A stretch of 64,000 bases of DNA from Thioalkalivibrio paradoxus ARh 1 (GCF_000227685.2 NZ_CP007029.1:2888501-2952500), one strand, 5' to 3'; counted from the stretch's first letter, positions 38,899 to 49,003 are shown. A program made the numbers and translations. Notes: generated by a model from the letters alone, not told the origin.

Positions 38899-40860
38899 AT
38901 GTACGAACAAGTCTCCCACTCGCTGCTGAACGAGATCCTGGACGAACTGAAGCCGGAGATCCGGCGCCAGGATCTGCGCTATTTCTACACCCGGCTCGGC
39001 GCGAACTTCTACGCGATCCACTCGCTGTTTCACTCGCTGTACGGCACCCGCGAGGACTTCAAGGAGAAGTCGATCAAATTGGTCGAGGTGATGGCGAGCC
39101 GCTACATCGAGCGCTCGACCGAGCTCGAGACCCAGGACAAGGAACGCGAGCACAACCACAACTGGTTCCTGAGTCAGGAATGGGTCGCGCTGGCGCTGTA
39201 CGCGGACGGCTTCGCCGGCAACCTCGACGGCCTTTGTTCCCGCGTCCATTACTTCCAGGAACTCGGCGTGAACATGCTGCACATCATGCCGATGCTGCTC
39301 TGCCCGGAGGACGCCAGCGACGGCGGCTATGCGGTCAGCGACTTCCGCCGGATCGATCCCCGCGTGGGCAGCCTGGAAGAATTGCGGCAACTGGCCGCGT
39401 CGATGCGCAAGCGCGGCATGCTGCTGACGCTGGACGTGGTCGTGAACCACACCTCCGACGAGCACGAATGGGCGCAGAAGGCGCGCGCCGGCGACAGGAA
39501 ATACCAGGACTACTACTACATCTTCCCGAACCGCGACATCCCGGACATGTTCGAGGAGACCATGCCCGAGATCTTCCCGGAGACCTCGCCCGGCAATTTC
39601 ACCTACGACGAGGAGATGGGCCAGTGGGTGATGACGGTCTTCAACTCGTTCCAGTGGGACCTGAACTACAGCAACCCCGACGTCTTCATCGAGATGCTCG
39701 ACGTGCTGCTGTTCTGGGCGAACCAGGGCGCGGACATCCTGCGCCTCGACGCAGTCGCCTTCCTGTGGAAGAAGATCGGCACGACCAGCCAGAACGAGCG
39801 CGAGGCGCACCTGATCCTGCAGCTGATGAAGGACTGCTGCCAGGTCACCGCCCCCGGCGTGCTGTTCATCGCCGAGGCCATCGTCGCACCGCTCGAGATC
39901 ATCAAGTACTTCGGCGAGGACGCGGTGATCGCGAAGGAATGCGAGATCGCGTACAACGCGACCTTCATGGCGCTGCTCTGGGACGCGATGGCGACGCGCA
40001 ATGCGCGCCTGCTGAATTTCGGCATCAAGAGCTTGCCGAACAAGCTCGACCGCGCGACCTGGCTGAACTACGTACGCTGCCACGACGACATCGGGCTTGG
40101 GTTCGACGACCGCGACATCGTCGCCGCCGGCTATGAGCCCTTCGCCCACCGCAAGTTCCTGGTCGACTACTTCACCGGACAGTACGAGGGTTCGGACGCG
40201 CGCGGCCAGCCGTTCGGCCGCAACGAGAAAACCGGCGATGCGCGCATCTCCGGTTCGCTGGCGTCGCTCGCCGGCCTCGAGAGCGCGCTCGAAGCCGGCG
40301 ACGAGAAGGCGATCGACCGCGCGATTCAGCGCATCCTGCTGCTGCACGGAATGATCATGTCCTTCGGCGGCATTCCACTGCTGTACTACGGCGACGAGAT
40401 CGGCACCCTCAGCGACTACAGCTACCTCCAGGACCCGAACAAGGCCGGCGACAGCCGCTGGATGAACCGGCCGCGCATCGACTGGGAGAAGGCCGAGCGC
40501 CGGCACCAGCACGGAACCGTCGAGCAGCGCGTCTTCGACGGCATCCGCAAGATGATCGCGGCGCGCAAGGGCATTCCCGCGTTTGCGGATTTCAACAACC
40601 GCGAGCTGATCGATCTTGAGAATCCGCACCTGTTTGCGTATCTGCGCACGCACCCGGAACAGCAGCAGTCCTGCGCGGTGCTGGTGGTCGCGAACTTCGA
40701 CGCGAACCCCCAGTACCTGGAGCTGAACCAGATCCGCTACCGCAGCCTGTACCTGCGCGGCACCTTGCAGGATCTACACAGCGGCGAAATCCCCCGTCTG
40801 TTCAACGACCGGCTGGTAATCCCCCCCTATCGCTTCTACTGGCTCGGCCACGCGCGCTGA
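38899..40860 (+). CDS. ams: Amylosucrase (GH13 glucosyltransferase)
   Basis: The 653-residue length and layout match amylosucrase: an N-terminal helical domain (~1-95, GANFYAIHSLFHSLYG), then a (beta/alpha)8 GH13 barrel. Nucleophile Asp284 (ILRLDAVAFLWKK), acid/base Glu326 (FIAEAIVAP) and transition-state Asp396 (VRCHDDIGLGF) fall within a few residues of D286/E328/D393 of the Neisseria enzyme. Amylosucrase turns sucrose into an alpha-1,4-glucan plus fructose, or other glucosyl transfer products. The gene is alone on the plus strand between the RDD gene and the exporter operon. A related alpha-glucosidase or sucrose hydrolase is the main alternative. Confidence 0.87.
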   Translation: MYEQVSHSLLNEILDELKPEIRRQDLRYFYTRLGANFYAIHSLFHSLYGTREDFKEKSIKLVEVMASRYIERSTELETQDKEREHNHNWFLSQEWVALALYADGFAGNLDGLCSRVHYFQELGVNMLHIMPMLLCPEDASDGGYAVSDFRRIDPRVGSLEELRQLAASMRKRGMLLTLDVVVNHTSDEHEWAQKARAGDRKYQDYYYIFPNRDIPDMFEETMPEIFPETSPGNFTYDEEMGQWVMTVFNSFQWDLNYSNPDVFIEMLDVLLFWANQGADILRLDAVAFLWKKIGTTSQNEREAHLILQLMKDCCQVTAPGVLFIAEAIVAPLEIIKYFGEDAVIAKECEIAYNATFMALLWDAMATRNARLLNFGIKSLPNKLDRATWLNYVRCHDDIGLGFDDRDIVAAGYEPFAHRKFLVDYFTGQYEGSDARGQPFGRNEKTGDARISGSLASLAGLESALEAGDEKAIDRAIQRILLLHGMIMSFGGIPLLYYGDEIGTLSDYSYLQDPNKAGDSRWMNRPRIDWEKAERRHQHGTVEQRVFDGIRKMIAARKGIPAFADFNNRELIDLENPHLFAYLRTHPEQQQSCAVLVVANFDANPQYLELNQIRYRSLYLRGTLQDLHSGEIPRLFNDRLVIPPYRFYWLGHAR

Positions 40861-40884
40861 CACGGGCGTCGAACGCCGAACCAC

Positions 40885-40906
40885 GCCCCCGGAACCATCC
40901 GGGGGC
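40885..40906. terminator. Terminator-like hairpin after amylosucrase
   Basis: GCCCCCGGA-ACCA-TCCGGGGGC, perfect 9-bp stem 25 bases beyond the stop, between convergent genes. No T-tract follows. Confidence 0.6.
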
Positions 40907-40970
40907 TGCGCGAACGCCGCACGGCGGACCATGGCCTTTTTCGCCCCACCGGTCGTGTGGGCCGGATGCG
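40907..40970. repeat. Degenerate half of the palindromic element
   Basis: TGCGCGAACGCCGCACGGCGGACCATGGCC followed by TTTTTCGCCCCACCGGTCGTG resembles the right half of the 155-bp element (GCGCGAACGCCG...GGCGGATGAC...TTTTCCGCCCTACGGGTCGC) with several changes. It is a probable decayed copy. Confidence 0.5.
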
Positions 40971-40983
40971 CGCTCGCACCCGA

Positions 40984-42186
40984 TCAACGGCTGGTCTGCG
41001 GTTGCACGCGGACGCCGTCGCGCACCCGGTCACCGGGATGCGTGACCACGACCTCGCCGGGACTCAGGCCGTCGACGATCTGCGAGATCATCCCGCTGCG
41101 CCGCCCGGGCTGCACCAGCCGTTCCCGCGCACGTCCCTCCGCGACCACGAACACCGCCCACTGGCCATCGACCCGGAACAACGCGCTGGTCGGCACCTGG
41201 ATCACGTCCTCTCCCTCCCACAGCACGAACTCGGCGTCGACGCGAAAGCCCACCCCCAGCCGTTCGGTCGCCTGCTGCACGTCGGCGAAATCGACGATCA
41301 CCGGTACCCGCTGCTCGTCGACGCCCAGCGCGGACACCCGCGTGAAACCGGCCGGCTCCACGCGCCGCACTTGCCCGTGCAGCAACTCGTCTCCGCCCCA
41401 GCCTCCGATCCGCACCGGCATTCCCGAACGCACCCGCACCGCGTCCATCGACAGCAAGTCCACCTGGATCTCGAGATCCGCGAGGTCCCCGATCTCGAGC
41501 ACCGGCTCACCGGCATGGATCGCGCCCTCGCAGCAGCGATGACGCGTGAGCACCACGCCCGCCGACGGCGAGCGCACCTCGAGCAGCGGCTGATCGTCGT
41601 CCGGCCGCGTTCCGCTGGCGATGTCGAGCACCGCCCGCGCGCTCTCGACCTCGGAACGCGCGACCTCGACCGAATGTTCGGCCGCCCGGGCCGCGGCCCG
41701 CTGGCGATCCCGCGCGCTGCGCGCCCGTTCCATCTCCGTGGCCGACACCAGTTCCCGCTCGCGCAATTGCCGGTAGCGCTGGAACTCGGACTCGGCAAAC
41801 TGGGCCTCGGCCTGTTCGGTCTCGAGGTTCGCACGCGCGGTCTCGAATCGGGCCCGGGCGGCAGACAAGTTCTCGCGGGCCTGCTCGAGGCTGCGGGCAT
41901 CGAGCGCCGGCGCCGGAAGCGGTTCCATCCGGAACACGACCTGCCCCAGATCCACCGGATCCCCGGCCTCCAGCGCGACCCGCTGCAGGTAGCCTGCGAT
42001 CGGCGCCGACACGGTGAAGGTGTCGCGCAGGCGGGTCCGCCCTTCCTCCTCGACCGACTCGACGAAGGATCCGGAACGCACCTCCGTGGTACTCACCGGC
42101 ACCGGTGCCGGCATCAGCGCCCAGGCGAGCAATCCGGCTGCCACCAGCAACACCAGTGCCCAGAGGATCTTCTTGCGCCATTTCAT
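40984..42186 (-). CDS. HlyD/RND-type periplasmic adaptor (membrane fusion protein)
   Basis: A 400-residue protein: N-terminal anchor (IILWALVLLVAAGLLAWAL region), a split lipoyl domain (VSAPIAGYLQRVALEAGDPV ... VRSPSAGVVLTRH), a ~100-residue alpha-hairpin rich in Ala/Arg/Glu, and C-terminal beta-barrel domains. It would bridge the inner-membrane transporter to an outer-membrane channel. ATG 42186 has GAGGAG nine bases upstream. It is the last gene of an ATPase-permease-adaptor operon. The strongly reduced C-terminal tail is typical of MacA/DevB-like adaptors. Substrate unknown. Confidence 0.88.
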   Translation of the reverse strand: MKWRKKILWALVLLVAAGLLAWALMPAPVPVSTTEVRSGSFVESVEEEGRTRLRDTFTVSAPIAGYLQRVALEAGDPVDLGQVVFRMEPLPAPALDARSLEQARENLSAARARFETARANLETEQAEAQFAESEFQRYRQLRERELVSATEMERARSARDRQRAAARAAEHSVEVARSEVESARAVLDIASGTRPDDDQPLLEVRSPSAGVVLTRHRCCEGAIHAGEPVLEIGDLADLEIQVDLLSMDAVRVRSGMPVRIGGWGGDELLHGQVRRVEPAGFTRVSALGVDEQRVPVIVDFADVQQATERLGVGFRVDAEFVLWEGEDVIQVPTSALFRVDGQWAVFVVAEGRARERLVQPGRRSGMISQIVDGLSPGEVVVTHPGDRVRDGVRVQPQTSR

Positions 42187-42217
42187 TTTGCCACGCTCCT
42201 CCTGCCCCATCGCGCGC

Positions 42218-44581
42218 TCATTCCACCGCCTTCAGCACCGAAACCTTGTCCAGCCGGTGCAGCCGCCGTACCACCAGAACCGCCGCAACCGCGGAGGCCG
42301 CCAGCACCGCAGCGGTGGCAAAGCCGTAGGCGCCCGGCGTCAGCACCAGCGGCACCCGGAACATGTCCATGCTGAACGCCTGGTTCAGTGCCCAGGCGAA
42401 CCCGGTGCCGATCAGCCAGCCGACCGGCAGCGCGACCACCGTCAGTGCCAGGATCTCGCCGACCAGGATGGCACTCACCTCGGCGCGCGAGTAGCCGAGC
42501 ACCTGCAGCGTCGCGAGCTCGCGCGCGCGTTCGGCGAACGCGATGCGGGCATTGTTGTAGACCACGGCGAACGCGATCGATCCCGCGAGCAGCACGAATA
42601 CCAGCGCGAACATCAGAATGGTCTCGCCCATGTACTCCCGGATGTTGCGCTCGGCCTGTGAGATCTGCCCGATCGCGGCCACGCCAGGAATCTCCCGCAG
42701 GCTGGCGAACAGCGCGGTCTCGCGTTCCGGATCGACCAGCAGCCAGGCGCCGGTCACCGCGGGGCCTTCGCGCATCAGCCGGTTCACTGCGTCCCTGCGC
42801 ATGTAGGCGCTGACCCCGAGCGGTTCGTCCACTACCCCGGCCAGCGGCACCGAGACGGTCCGGCGATGGCCTTCCTGGACCTCCACGCGCACCGGGTCTC
42901 CCACCCGCAACCCCAGATCCTTGGCGAGGTAGTCGGTCAACAGCAGGCCCTCGGGAGGCAGGCGCTGGGGCCGCTGCCGGCCATCGAGCAACTGGCGCAG
43001 CTGCGGCTGCTCGTCCAGCCCGAGGATCGCGGTGCGGTACTCGCGGTGTCCCGCCAGCAAGCGCACCGGCACGCTGCGGTAGGTTTCGACCGCGAGCACC
43101 CCGGGCTGGTGGCGCAGTTCGCCGTGGACCCGCGCCGGAGTCGGGTCGGTGAAGGTCAGATGCACGTCCATTCGCAGCACCAGCCGGTACTGGGTGTCGA
43201 GCATGTGATCGACCGCGTTGAGCTGGTAGGCGCCCATCACCAGCAGCCCCACCGACATCGCGATGCCGAGCACCGACAGGCCTGCCTTCACCGGGTGGCG
43301 GCCGATATTGCGCAATACGATCCGCGCGCCCTGGTCCAGCCAGCGGTCGGGAACCGCGCGCTCGATCCAGCCCTTGCGGAACCTCGCGGGCGGTTCCGGA
43401 CGCATCGCCTCGGCGGGCGGCAGACTGACCGCGCGCCAGACCGAGCGCAGCGTTCCAAGCAGCGCGGCGCCGAAGGCAACCGCAACCGCGAGCAACAGCA
43501 CCCAGCCCTGCAGGCGGAAGCGCAGCTCGGGAAACCGGAAGTACTCGGTGTAGATCGCGGCCAGCCCGGTGCCCGCCCAGAGGCCGAGCCCGACGCCCAG
43601 CACGCAACCGACCAGCACGATCAGCCCGGTGAGCATTCCGTAGTGGAGCGCGATGTCGCGATTGCGGTAGCCAAAGGCTTTCAGCACCGCGACCTGCTCG
43701 CGCTGCGCGCGGATGATCCGGCCCATCACCACGTTCAGCAGAAACGCCGAGACCAGCAGGAAGATCGTCGGCAGGATCGCCGCCTGCGCGCGCAACTGCC
43801 GCAGCTCCTCGTACAGGAAGCGGTGCGACGGCTGATCGTCGCGGCCATGAGCGCCGATGCCGCCGTAGCGCGCGAGGATCCGGTCGAGATGCTCGATCAC
43901 CGCGGCCTCGGAGGCCCCGGCCTGCAGGCTTACGACCACGCTGTTGAATGCGCCGTCCATGCCGTAGGCACTGGCCAGCGCGCGCCGGTTCATCCACAGA
44001 ATGCCGTAACGCTCGTAGTCGGGCAGCAGGTCGCTCGGCGCGACCTGGTAGACGAACTCGGGCGACAGCACGATCCCGCTGACGCGCAGCGTCGTCAGCC
44101 GGCCGTTGATGATCGCGCGTAGCGGGTCGCCGGCGCGCAGCCCGTGGGCCTCGGCGAAGGCGTCGCTGACCGCGACCTGGTCCGAACGCCCGGAGTCCGG
44201 CAACCGCCCCTCACGCAAGTAGAGCTGGTTCAGCAAGGGCTGGCGCCCGTCCGGAATCGACACCAGCAGGCCGCGCACCGGCTCGTCGAAGTCGGGAATC
44301 TCGAGCCGCACCGCGGCCTGCACCCGGGTCTCGGCAACGTTGACTCCGGGAATCTCGCGCAGACGCTCGACCAGACCGTCCGGGGCACGCTTCAGGTCGG
44401 CGAACACATCGGCAAAGTGGTAGTCCTGGTAGAAGCGCTGCTGGGTCAGCGACAGCGCATCGAGCGTCGTCACCGCGATGATCAGCGTCATCACCCCCGC
44501 CGCGATCACCACCGCGATCGCCGCCGCCTGCCCCTTCAGCGTCGCAAGGTCGCGCAGCAGCTTGCGGTCCAGGGCACGCAT
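42218..44581 (-). CDS. ABC transporter permease with two FtsX domains
   Basis: A 787-residue protein: one N-terminal helix (~20-40), a large periplasmic domain, a first three-helix FtsX block (~265-390), a fourth helix at ~440, a second periplasmic domain and a second FtsX block (~660-775), ending [16 protein letters not shown]. This fused two-copy plan matches permeases of mechanotransmission ABC systems (LolCDE/MacB/DevC class), which work on periplasmic substrates or lipoproteins rather than moving cytoplasmic cargo. It is 13 bases after the ATPase gene. Confidence 0.88.
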   Translation of the reverse strand: MRALDRKLLRDLATLKGQAAAIAVVIAAGVMTLIIAVTTLDALSLTQQRFYQDYHFADVFADLKRAPDGLVERLREIPGVNVAETRVQAAVRLEIPDFDEPVRGLLVSIPDGRQPLLNQLYLREGRLPDSGRSDQVAVSDAFAEAHGLRAGDPLRAIINGRLTTLRVSGIVLSPEFVYQVAPSDLLPDYERYGILWMNRRALASAYGMDGAFNSVVVSLQAGASEAAVIEHLDRILARYGGIGAHGRDDQPSHRFLYEELRQLRAQAAILPTIFLLVSAFLLNVVMGRIIRAQREQVAVLKAFGYRNRDIALHYGMLTGLIVLVGCVLGVGLGLWAGTGLAAIYTEYFRFPELRFRLQGWVLLLAVAVAFGAALLGTLRSVWRAVSLPPAEAMRPEPPARFRKGWIERAVPDRWLDQGARIVLRNIGRHPVKAGLSVLGIAMSVGLLVMGAYQLNAVDHMLDTQYRLVLRMDVHLTFTDPTPARVHGELRHQPGVLAVETYRSVPVRLLAGHREYRTAILGLDEQPQLRQLLDGRQRPQRLPPEGLLLTDYLAKDLGLRVGDPVRVEVQEGHRRTVSVPLAGVVDEPLGVSAYMRRDAVNRLMREGPAVTGAWLLVDPERETALFASLREIPGVAAIGQISQAERNIREYMGETILMFALVFVLLAGSIAFAVVYNNARIAFAERARELATLQVLGYSRAEVSAILVGEILALTVVALPVGWLIGTGFAWALNQAFSMDMFRVPLVLTPGAYGFATAAVLAASAVAAVLVVRRLHRLDKVSVLKAVE

Positions 44582-44594
44582 CGAGAGGCCCGCG

Positions 44595-45341
44595 CTACCA
44601 GCGCAGTTCGCCCGGAGCGCGCCGCCGCGCGTTTTCGTGTACCTCGGCGACCTGCCCGTCGTGCAGGCGAATCACCCGGTCGGCCATCTCGCCGATCACC
44701 TCGTTGTGGGTAATGATCGCGACCGTGGTGCTCATCTCGCGGTTGATGTGCTCCAGCGCCTCGAGCACCCGAATCCCGGTCTTCGAATCCAGCGCTCCGG
44801 TGGGCTCGTCGCAAAGCAGCACCGCCGGCTGTTTCGCGATCGCGCGCGCGATCGCGACGCGCTGCTGCTCGCCGCCGGAGAGTTGCGACGGGAAGTGGTC
44901 GAGGCGCTCGTCGAGCCCGACCAGGGCCAATGCCTGTTCGGCCGGCATCGGGTTGCGGGCGATGTCGGTGACGATCGTGACGTTCTCGCGCGCGGTCAGG
45001 CTCGCGATCAGATTGTAGAACTGGAACACGAATCCGACGTGCTCGCGCCGGAATGCGGTCAGCACCGGCTCCGAGGCATCGGTCAGATCCTGGTCCCGGT
45101 ACCGCACGCTGCCTTTGGTCGCGGTATCGAGCCCGCCCATGATGTTCAGAAGCGTCGACTTGCCCGATCCCGACGCGCCCAGCAGCACCACCAACTCGCC
45201 CGCGTAGAGCTCCAGGTCCACGCCGCGCAGCGCATGAATCTCGACCTCCCCCATCCGGTACATCTTGGTCAGGCCACGGGTCTCGAACACGACCTGCCGG
45301 TTCCCCGGTCTTGCGGATTCGCTGGCTGCGACAGCCTTCAT
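44595..45341 (-). CDS. ABC transporter ATP-binding protein (LolD/MacB class)
   Basis: A 248-residue ATPase: Walker [20 protein letters not shown]-loop [18 protein letters not shown], signature [15 protein letters not shown], Walker [14 protein letters not shown] and H-loop IITHN. The sequence pattern MGGLD...[15 protein letters not shown] is that of the LolD/MacB branch. ATG 45341 is the first Met before the core. It heads the operon ATPase-permease-adaptor. Confidence 0.92.
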   Translation of the reverse strand: MKAVAASESARPGNRQVVFETRGLTKMYRMGEVEIHALRGVDLELYAGELVVLLGASGSGKSTLLNIMGGLDTATKGSVRYRDQDLTDASEPVLTAFRREHVGFVFQFYNLIASLTARENVTIVTDIARNPMPAEQALALVGLDERLDHFPSQLSGGEQQRVAIARAIAKQPAVLLCDEPTGALDSKTGIRVLEALEHINREMSTTVAIITHNEVIGEMADRVIRLHDGQVAEVHENARRRAPGELRW

Positions 45342-45475
45342 GAATCGATGATAGCGCAGCCGGCAGGGCGCGCGGCCATTGGCAATGCGCGAGTGGCAAT
45401 ACGCGAGGCGGGAGCCCCGGCAGCAACGGGCGCTGTGTTGCCGCTCCTGCGGCGGGCACGCCCCGGCCAGGCGGA

Positions 45476-45886
45476 TCAGCGGACCAGCACGGCCCCGCGC
45501 AAGCCACTTCCGGGGTTTCCGGCGACGGTACACAGGATCTCGACGAACACCTCGGCCGCCGCCGGGTCGCGTTCGCGAAACCCCTGAAAGCCGGTGACGA
45601 CCAGCACCCGCTCCGGACCGCTTCGATCCTCGGGATCGAACAGGGCCTCTTCCAGCGCGTCCCAATTGAAGCCGAACCAGGCACCGAAGCCCAGCGCCTG
45701 GTGGAGCTTCTGCAGCAGCATCGCCTTGTCGCCCACGCCGGCCAGGTCCACATGCTGCACGTCCAGCGATTCACCGCGCAGCGCCTCCAGCACCGCGGCA
45801 GGGTCGCCGCCGTCAGACAGTTCGAGCAGCGGCTCCGTGCCGGCCAGCCACTCGGGCAGTGCCGACGGGCCGGCGACGGGCGGCAT
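45476..45886 (-). CDS. Barstar-like ribonuclease inhibitor
   Basis: A 136-residue acidic protein. The barstar fold is recognised in the block [31 protein letters not shown] (~53-83), whose FG-NWDAL pattern carries the Asp that blocks the RNase active site, and in the following strand RVLVVTGF. It should stay in the cytoplasm and protect the cell from the adjacent secreted RNase. Its start shares one base with the RNase stop (TGATG), so the two are tightly coupled with the toxin gene first. Confidence 0.88.
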   Translation of the reverse strand: MPPVAGPSALPEWLAGTEPLLELSDGGDPAAVLEALRGESLDVQHVDLAGVGDKAMLLQKLHQALGFGAWFGFNWDALEEALFDPEDRSGPERVLVVTGFQGFRERDPAAAEVFVEILCTVAGNPGSGLRGAVLVR

Positions 45887-46335
45887 CAGCGGATCCTCCG
45901 AAAACTTCGGTAATGGTCGTGGGTGTAGTAGACCTCGCCGTCCTCCCCGATCACCAGCCGCTGGGGACCGGCATGCGTGATGCCGGACGTGCGGATCACG
46001 TATTCCCGGTAATGCCCGGACGGCCGCGCCGGCAGCAGTCCCTCGCGGTTATGGAACACGCCGCCGTCGTTGCGGTGCGGGTCACGCTCGCCGGCCGCGA
46101 TGCGCTCGAGCGCCGGCGCCAGGTCGACGTCGCCCTGCCAGGCCACTCGGCCGTCCAGGTCGCGCACCTCGACGTCGGGCACCACCAGCCCCTGCGCGTC
46201 GCCGGGGGCCGGTTCCTCGACCTGCGGCGGGGCCGGTGCCGGCTCCGGTCCCAGCCAGGAATTCGGCGCGAACTGCAAGGCCGCGAACGCGACGGCCAGG
46301 ATCAGCAGGGTGAGCAACAACGGTTTCTTCGGCAT
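45886..46335 (-). CDS. Exported guanine-specific ribonuclease (barnase/RNase Sa family)
   Basis: A 149-residue protein with a signal/anchor helix (residues 5-22), a Pro/Glu-rich linker (~29-50) and an RNase N1/barnase domain (~60-149). Catalytic residues aligned with RNase Sa are Glu111 (HYREYVI), Arg126 (GPQRLVIG) and His141 (YYTHDHYRSF). It would cut RNA after guanine outside the cytoplasm. There is no lipobox. The hydrophobic stretch may remain as an anchor, leaving the enzyme tethered in the periplasm. The inhibitor gene follows immediately. Confidence 0.88.
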   Translation of the reverse strand: MPKKPLLLTLLILAVAFAALQFAPNSWLGPEPAPAPPQVEEPAPGDAQGLVVPDVEVRDLDGRVAWQGDVDLAPALERIAAGERDPHRNDGGVFHNREGLLPARPSGHYREYVIRTSGITHAGPQRLVIGEDGEVYYTHDHYRSFRRIR

Positions 46336-46445
46336 CCGGGGATCCTCCGCGGGTTGGAATCAGCGCCTGCAACCATACCCCCTGCGCCCGCGCAGGGAAG
46401 CGGCATCTGCCCGGCACGGCGCGCAGGGACGGTGTTCAGCGAGCC

Positions 46446-46883
46446 TCAGCCGTCGTCGCTCGGCCAGCGCATCCGGCCCCGTCCCTGCTTGCGCTGTCCG
46501 CGGGCCTTCTTGCCGCTCAGGCGGCGTTCCCGCGAGGCGCGGGTCGGGCGCGTCGGGATGCGCGGCGCCGGGGGGCGTTCGGCTTCGCGCAGCAGCTCGG
46601 CGAGCCGCGCGAGCGCGTCCTCGCGGTTGCGTTCCTGGCTGCGGAAACGCTGCGCGTGGATGATCAGCACGCCCTCGCGGGAGATACGCTTGCGGGCGAT
46701 CCGGCACAGACGATCCCGGGTCTCGGGCTTGAGCGCCGCACAGGCGTGGACGCGAAAGCGCAGTTCCACCGCGCTGTCGGTCTTGTTCACGTGCTGTCCA
46801 CCCGGACCGGTCGAGCGCTTGAAACGAAACTCGAGATCTTCGTCGGGCAATTCGAAATCCGGGCCGACCGCGATCAGCGCCAT
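46446..46883 (-). CDS. arfB: Alternative ribosome-rescue factor ArfB (YaeJ)
   Basis: The 145-residue protein has the peptide-release GGQ at residues 28-30 (STGPGGQHVNKTDSAVELRF) and the basic C-terminal tail (PTRPTRASRERRLSGKKARGQRKQGRG) that enters the empty mRNA channel. It hydrolyses peptidyl-tRNA on stalled ribosomes without a stop codon. Length matches YaeJ and excludes RF1/RF2. ATG 46883 has GAGGAA just upstream. Confidence 0.93.
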   Translation of the reverse strand: MALIAVGPDFELPDEDLEFRFKRSTGPGGQHVNKTDSAVELRFRVHACAALKPETRDRLCRIARKRISREGVLIIHAQRFRSQERNREDALARLAELLREAERPPAPRIPTRPTRASRERRLSGKKARGQRKQGRGRMRWPSDDG

Positions 46884-47306
46884 GGGAGTTCCTCGGCACT
46901 CGCGCACGCGGGTGTGGGGATCCCCGCAACGCGGCCGCAGGCGTTCAGACGCTGCCGCAACAGGTGGGCGGTTCGTCGCGCCGGGCGGAATGCAAAACCC
47001 GGGCCGTGCGTTGCGCCATCCTCTGCTCCCACCACCGCAACGGGTTGCCAGGATCCCTTCGCGATCCCGGTCAGGCATCGTGCCGGTTTGTTGTCGGCGC
47101 CGGAAATCCTTAGGCTATGCGCCTTCCCGGTTCGGGTCACCCTGCGGCCGGCGGCCTCGGTCGGACCCGAATCCTCCGGACTCGCGGGCCACACCGCGCC
47201 ACCCCGGCCAGGCCCGCAGCAATCGCTGTGCCTCCGCGCAACCGCGGCATCGCGCGGCATCCGCTGCCGGCCGGCGAATCCGTTCATCCACAACCAAGGA
47301 GTCTCC
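46884..47306. other. Divergent intergenic region between arfB and the PfkB kinase gene
   Basis: About 423 bases. Open frames occur on both strands but have no family resemblance. The plus-strand end has AAGGAG (47297-47302) for the kinase. No clear promoter or terminator recognised. Confidence 0.45.
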
Positions 47307-48239
47307 ATGTCCGCTCTGATCTGCGGTTCCATCGCCTTCGACACCATCATGGTCTTTCCCGATCGCTTCAAGAACCACATCCTGCCGGACAAGGTGCATA
47401 TCCTCAACGTGTCCTTTCTGGTGCCGGAAATGCGGCGGGAGTTCGGTGGCTGCGCCGGCAACATCGCCTACAACCTGAAATTGCTCGGCGGCGAACCGAT
47501 CCCGATGGCCACGGTCGGCTCGGACTTCGGCGTGTACGCGGAATGGCTGGACCAGCAGGGAATCGACCGCCGCCATGTGCGGACGATCGACGGCAGCTTC
47601 ACCGGCCAGGCGTTCATCACCACCGACCAGGACGACAACCAGATCACCGCCTTCCATCCGGGCGCGATGAACTTCTCGCATCACAACCGGGTGCAGGATG
47701 CCGAGGGCGTGCGCCTGGGCATCGTCTCCCCCGACGGCCGCGACGGCATGATCCAGCACGCCGCGCAGTTCGCCGAGGCCGGCATCCCGTTCTTTTTCGA
47801 CGTCGGGCAGGGACTGCCGCTATTCAGCGGCGACGACCTGACACGTTTCCTGGAGCAGGCGACCTACGCTGCCTTCAACGATTACGAGGCGCAGTTGACG
47901 GCCGAACGCACCGGCCTGACGCTGGAACAGATGGCCGAGCGTGTCGATGCGATGATCGTGACCCGCGGCGGCGAGGGATCGGACATCTACACGGCGGGCC
48001 AGCGCATCACCATCCCCGCGGTGCAACCGACTGCGGTGGTCGACCCCACCGGCTGCGGCGACGCCTACCGCGCGGGCCTGCTCTACGGGCTGGAGAACGG
48101 CATGGACTGGGAGACGACGGGGCGGATCGCCTCGCTGCTCGGATCCATCAAGATCGCGACCGCCGGAACCCAGAACCACCACTTCACGCGCGAGCAATTC
48201 GCCGAGCGCTTCCACGAGGCCTTCGGCTACCGGTTCTGA
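47307..48239 (+). CDS. PfkB-family sugar/nucleoside kinase
   Basis: A 310-residue ribokinase-fold kinase: N-terminal ALICGSIAFDTIMVFPDRF, the substrate/lid region FGGCAGNIAYNLKLLGG, and the C-terminal ATP/anion-hole motif VVDPTGCGDAYRAGLLYG with catalytic Asp in GCGDAYRAG. Similar proteobacterial proteins are annotated as adenosine kinase or generic carbohydrate kinase. Fructokinase is worth considering because amylosucrase in the window releases fructose and these genes are linked in other halophilic bacteria. ATG 47307 has AAGGAG five bases upstream. The substrate cannot be read from sequence. Confidence 0.85.
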   Translation: MSALICGSIAFDTIMVFPDRFKNHILPDKVHILNVSFLVPEMRREFGGCAGNIAYNLKLLGGEPIPMATVGSDFGVYAEWLDQQGIDRRHVRTIDGSFTGQAFITTDQDDNQITAFHPGAMNFSHHNRVQDAEGVRLGIVSPDGRDGMIQHAAQFAEAGIPFFFDVGQGLPLFSGDDLTRFLEQATYAAFNDYEAQLTAERTGLTLEQMAERVDAMIVTRGGEGSDIYTAGQRITIPAVQPTAVVDPTGCGDAYRAGLLYGLENGMDWETTGRIASLLGSIKIATAGTQNHHFTREQFAERFHEAFGYRF

Positions 48240-48355
48240 TCGCGCGATCCCGGCCGGCTCCGGCGGGCCGGGGCACCCGAACCGGTGCCCGCGGGCATCG
48301 GGCGGGCACAGTGGACGGCGTAGCGCCCGCTGCCATCCCGGTACATCCCGCAGAG

Positions 48356-48778
48356 TCAGCAGTCGCCGAGGCGGCGCCCTTCGAGCACGATCTCCATCTG
48401 CATCGGTCCCATCGGGGTGTTCATCCGTGCGGACATCGTGCCCTCGGCACGATCACCGAGAAAATGCATCTCGGCATCCATCGTCATGTCCATGCCGTCC
48501 TCGTGCTGGCAGCTCATGGTGTAATTCATCCCGTCGGCGCGAACGTCCTGGGAGGTGATCTCGCATTCCTCGACATCGACGTCGAACAACTGCCCGTCGG
48601 ACAGATCCTCGGCGGTCACGCACTCGCGACTGGTTTCCCGCTGTTCGGGCATCATCCCGTTCGCGAACGTCGTGGTCGTGACCATTTCCCAGTCGCCGGG
48701 TTGCAAATTGGGCTGCGTGGCCGAAACCGCAAGGGGCAATGCAAACAGGGCGACTGCGAGGAGGCTGCGATAAGGCAT
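48356..48778 (-). CDS. DUF3617 family periplasmic protein
   Basis: A 140-residue protein with a signal peptide (residues 1-20, cleavage near AVSATQ). The mature part matches the DUF3617 pattern: LQPGDWEMVTTTTF, RECVTAEDL, CEITSQDVRADGMNYTMSCQ and a C-terminal GRRLGDC. Conserved Cys pairs suggest periplasmic disulfides. Function unknown. It is rich in Met (about ten, many in MDMTMDAEM and MGPMQME), which might suit metal binding, but that is speculation. Confidence 0.78.
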   Translation of the reverse strand: MPYRSLLAVALFALPLAVSATQPNLQPGDWEMVTTTTFANGMMPEQRETSRECVTAEDLSDGQLFDVDVEECEITSQDVRADGMNYTMSCQHEDGMDMTMDAEMHFLGDRAEGTMSARMNTPMGPMQMEIVLEGRRLGDC

Positions 48779-49003
48779 GGCATTTCCTTGTCGTTGGGGT
48801 GGAGGCGGGATTCGATCCGGTCGTCCGCTGGACGGGCGCTGCAGACGGATGCGCATGGAAGGCCGCCACGCTGCCACGCCCGCCCTGGAAGGTCAAACCG
48901 AAGCCGGCCGGCGGGGTGATACCCTGATCGCCTCACACAGACCGCGCCGGTCGGTCGAGCACGATCGCCGCGCCGCGAATCCGCATGGGGAGGAAGCCTC
49001 ACG

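Noticed and set aside
38566-40653. A 695-codon open frame on the minus strand
   Set aside because: It is antisense to amylosucrase, lacks any family motif and is explained by GC-rich third positions.
42183-43997. A 604-codon minus-strand frame
   Set aside because: It is a shifted frame inside the FtsX-type permease gene with Arg/Ala/Gly-rich nonsense composition.
47117-48919. A 600-codon plus-strand frame
   Set aside because: It runs out of frame through the PfkB kinase and the DUF3617 gene; no motif.
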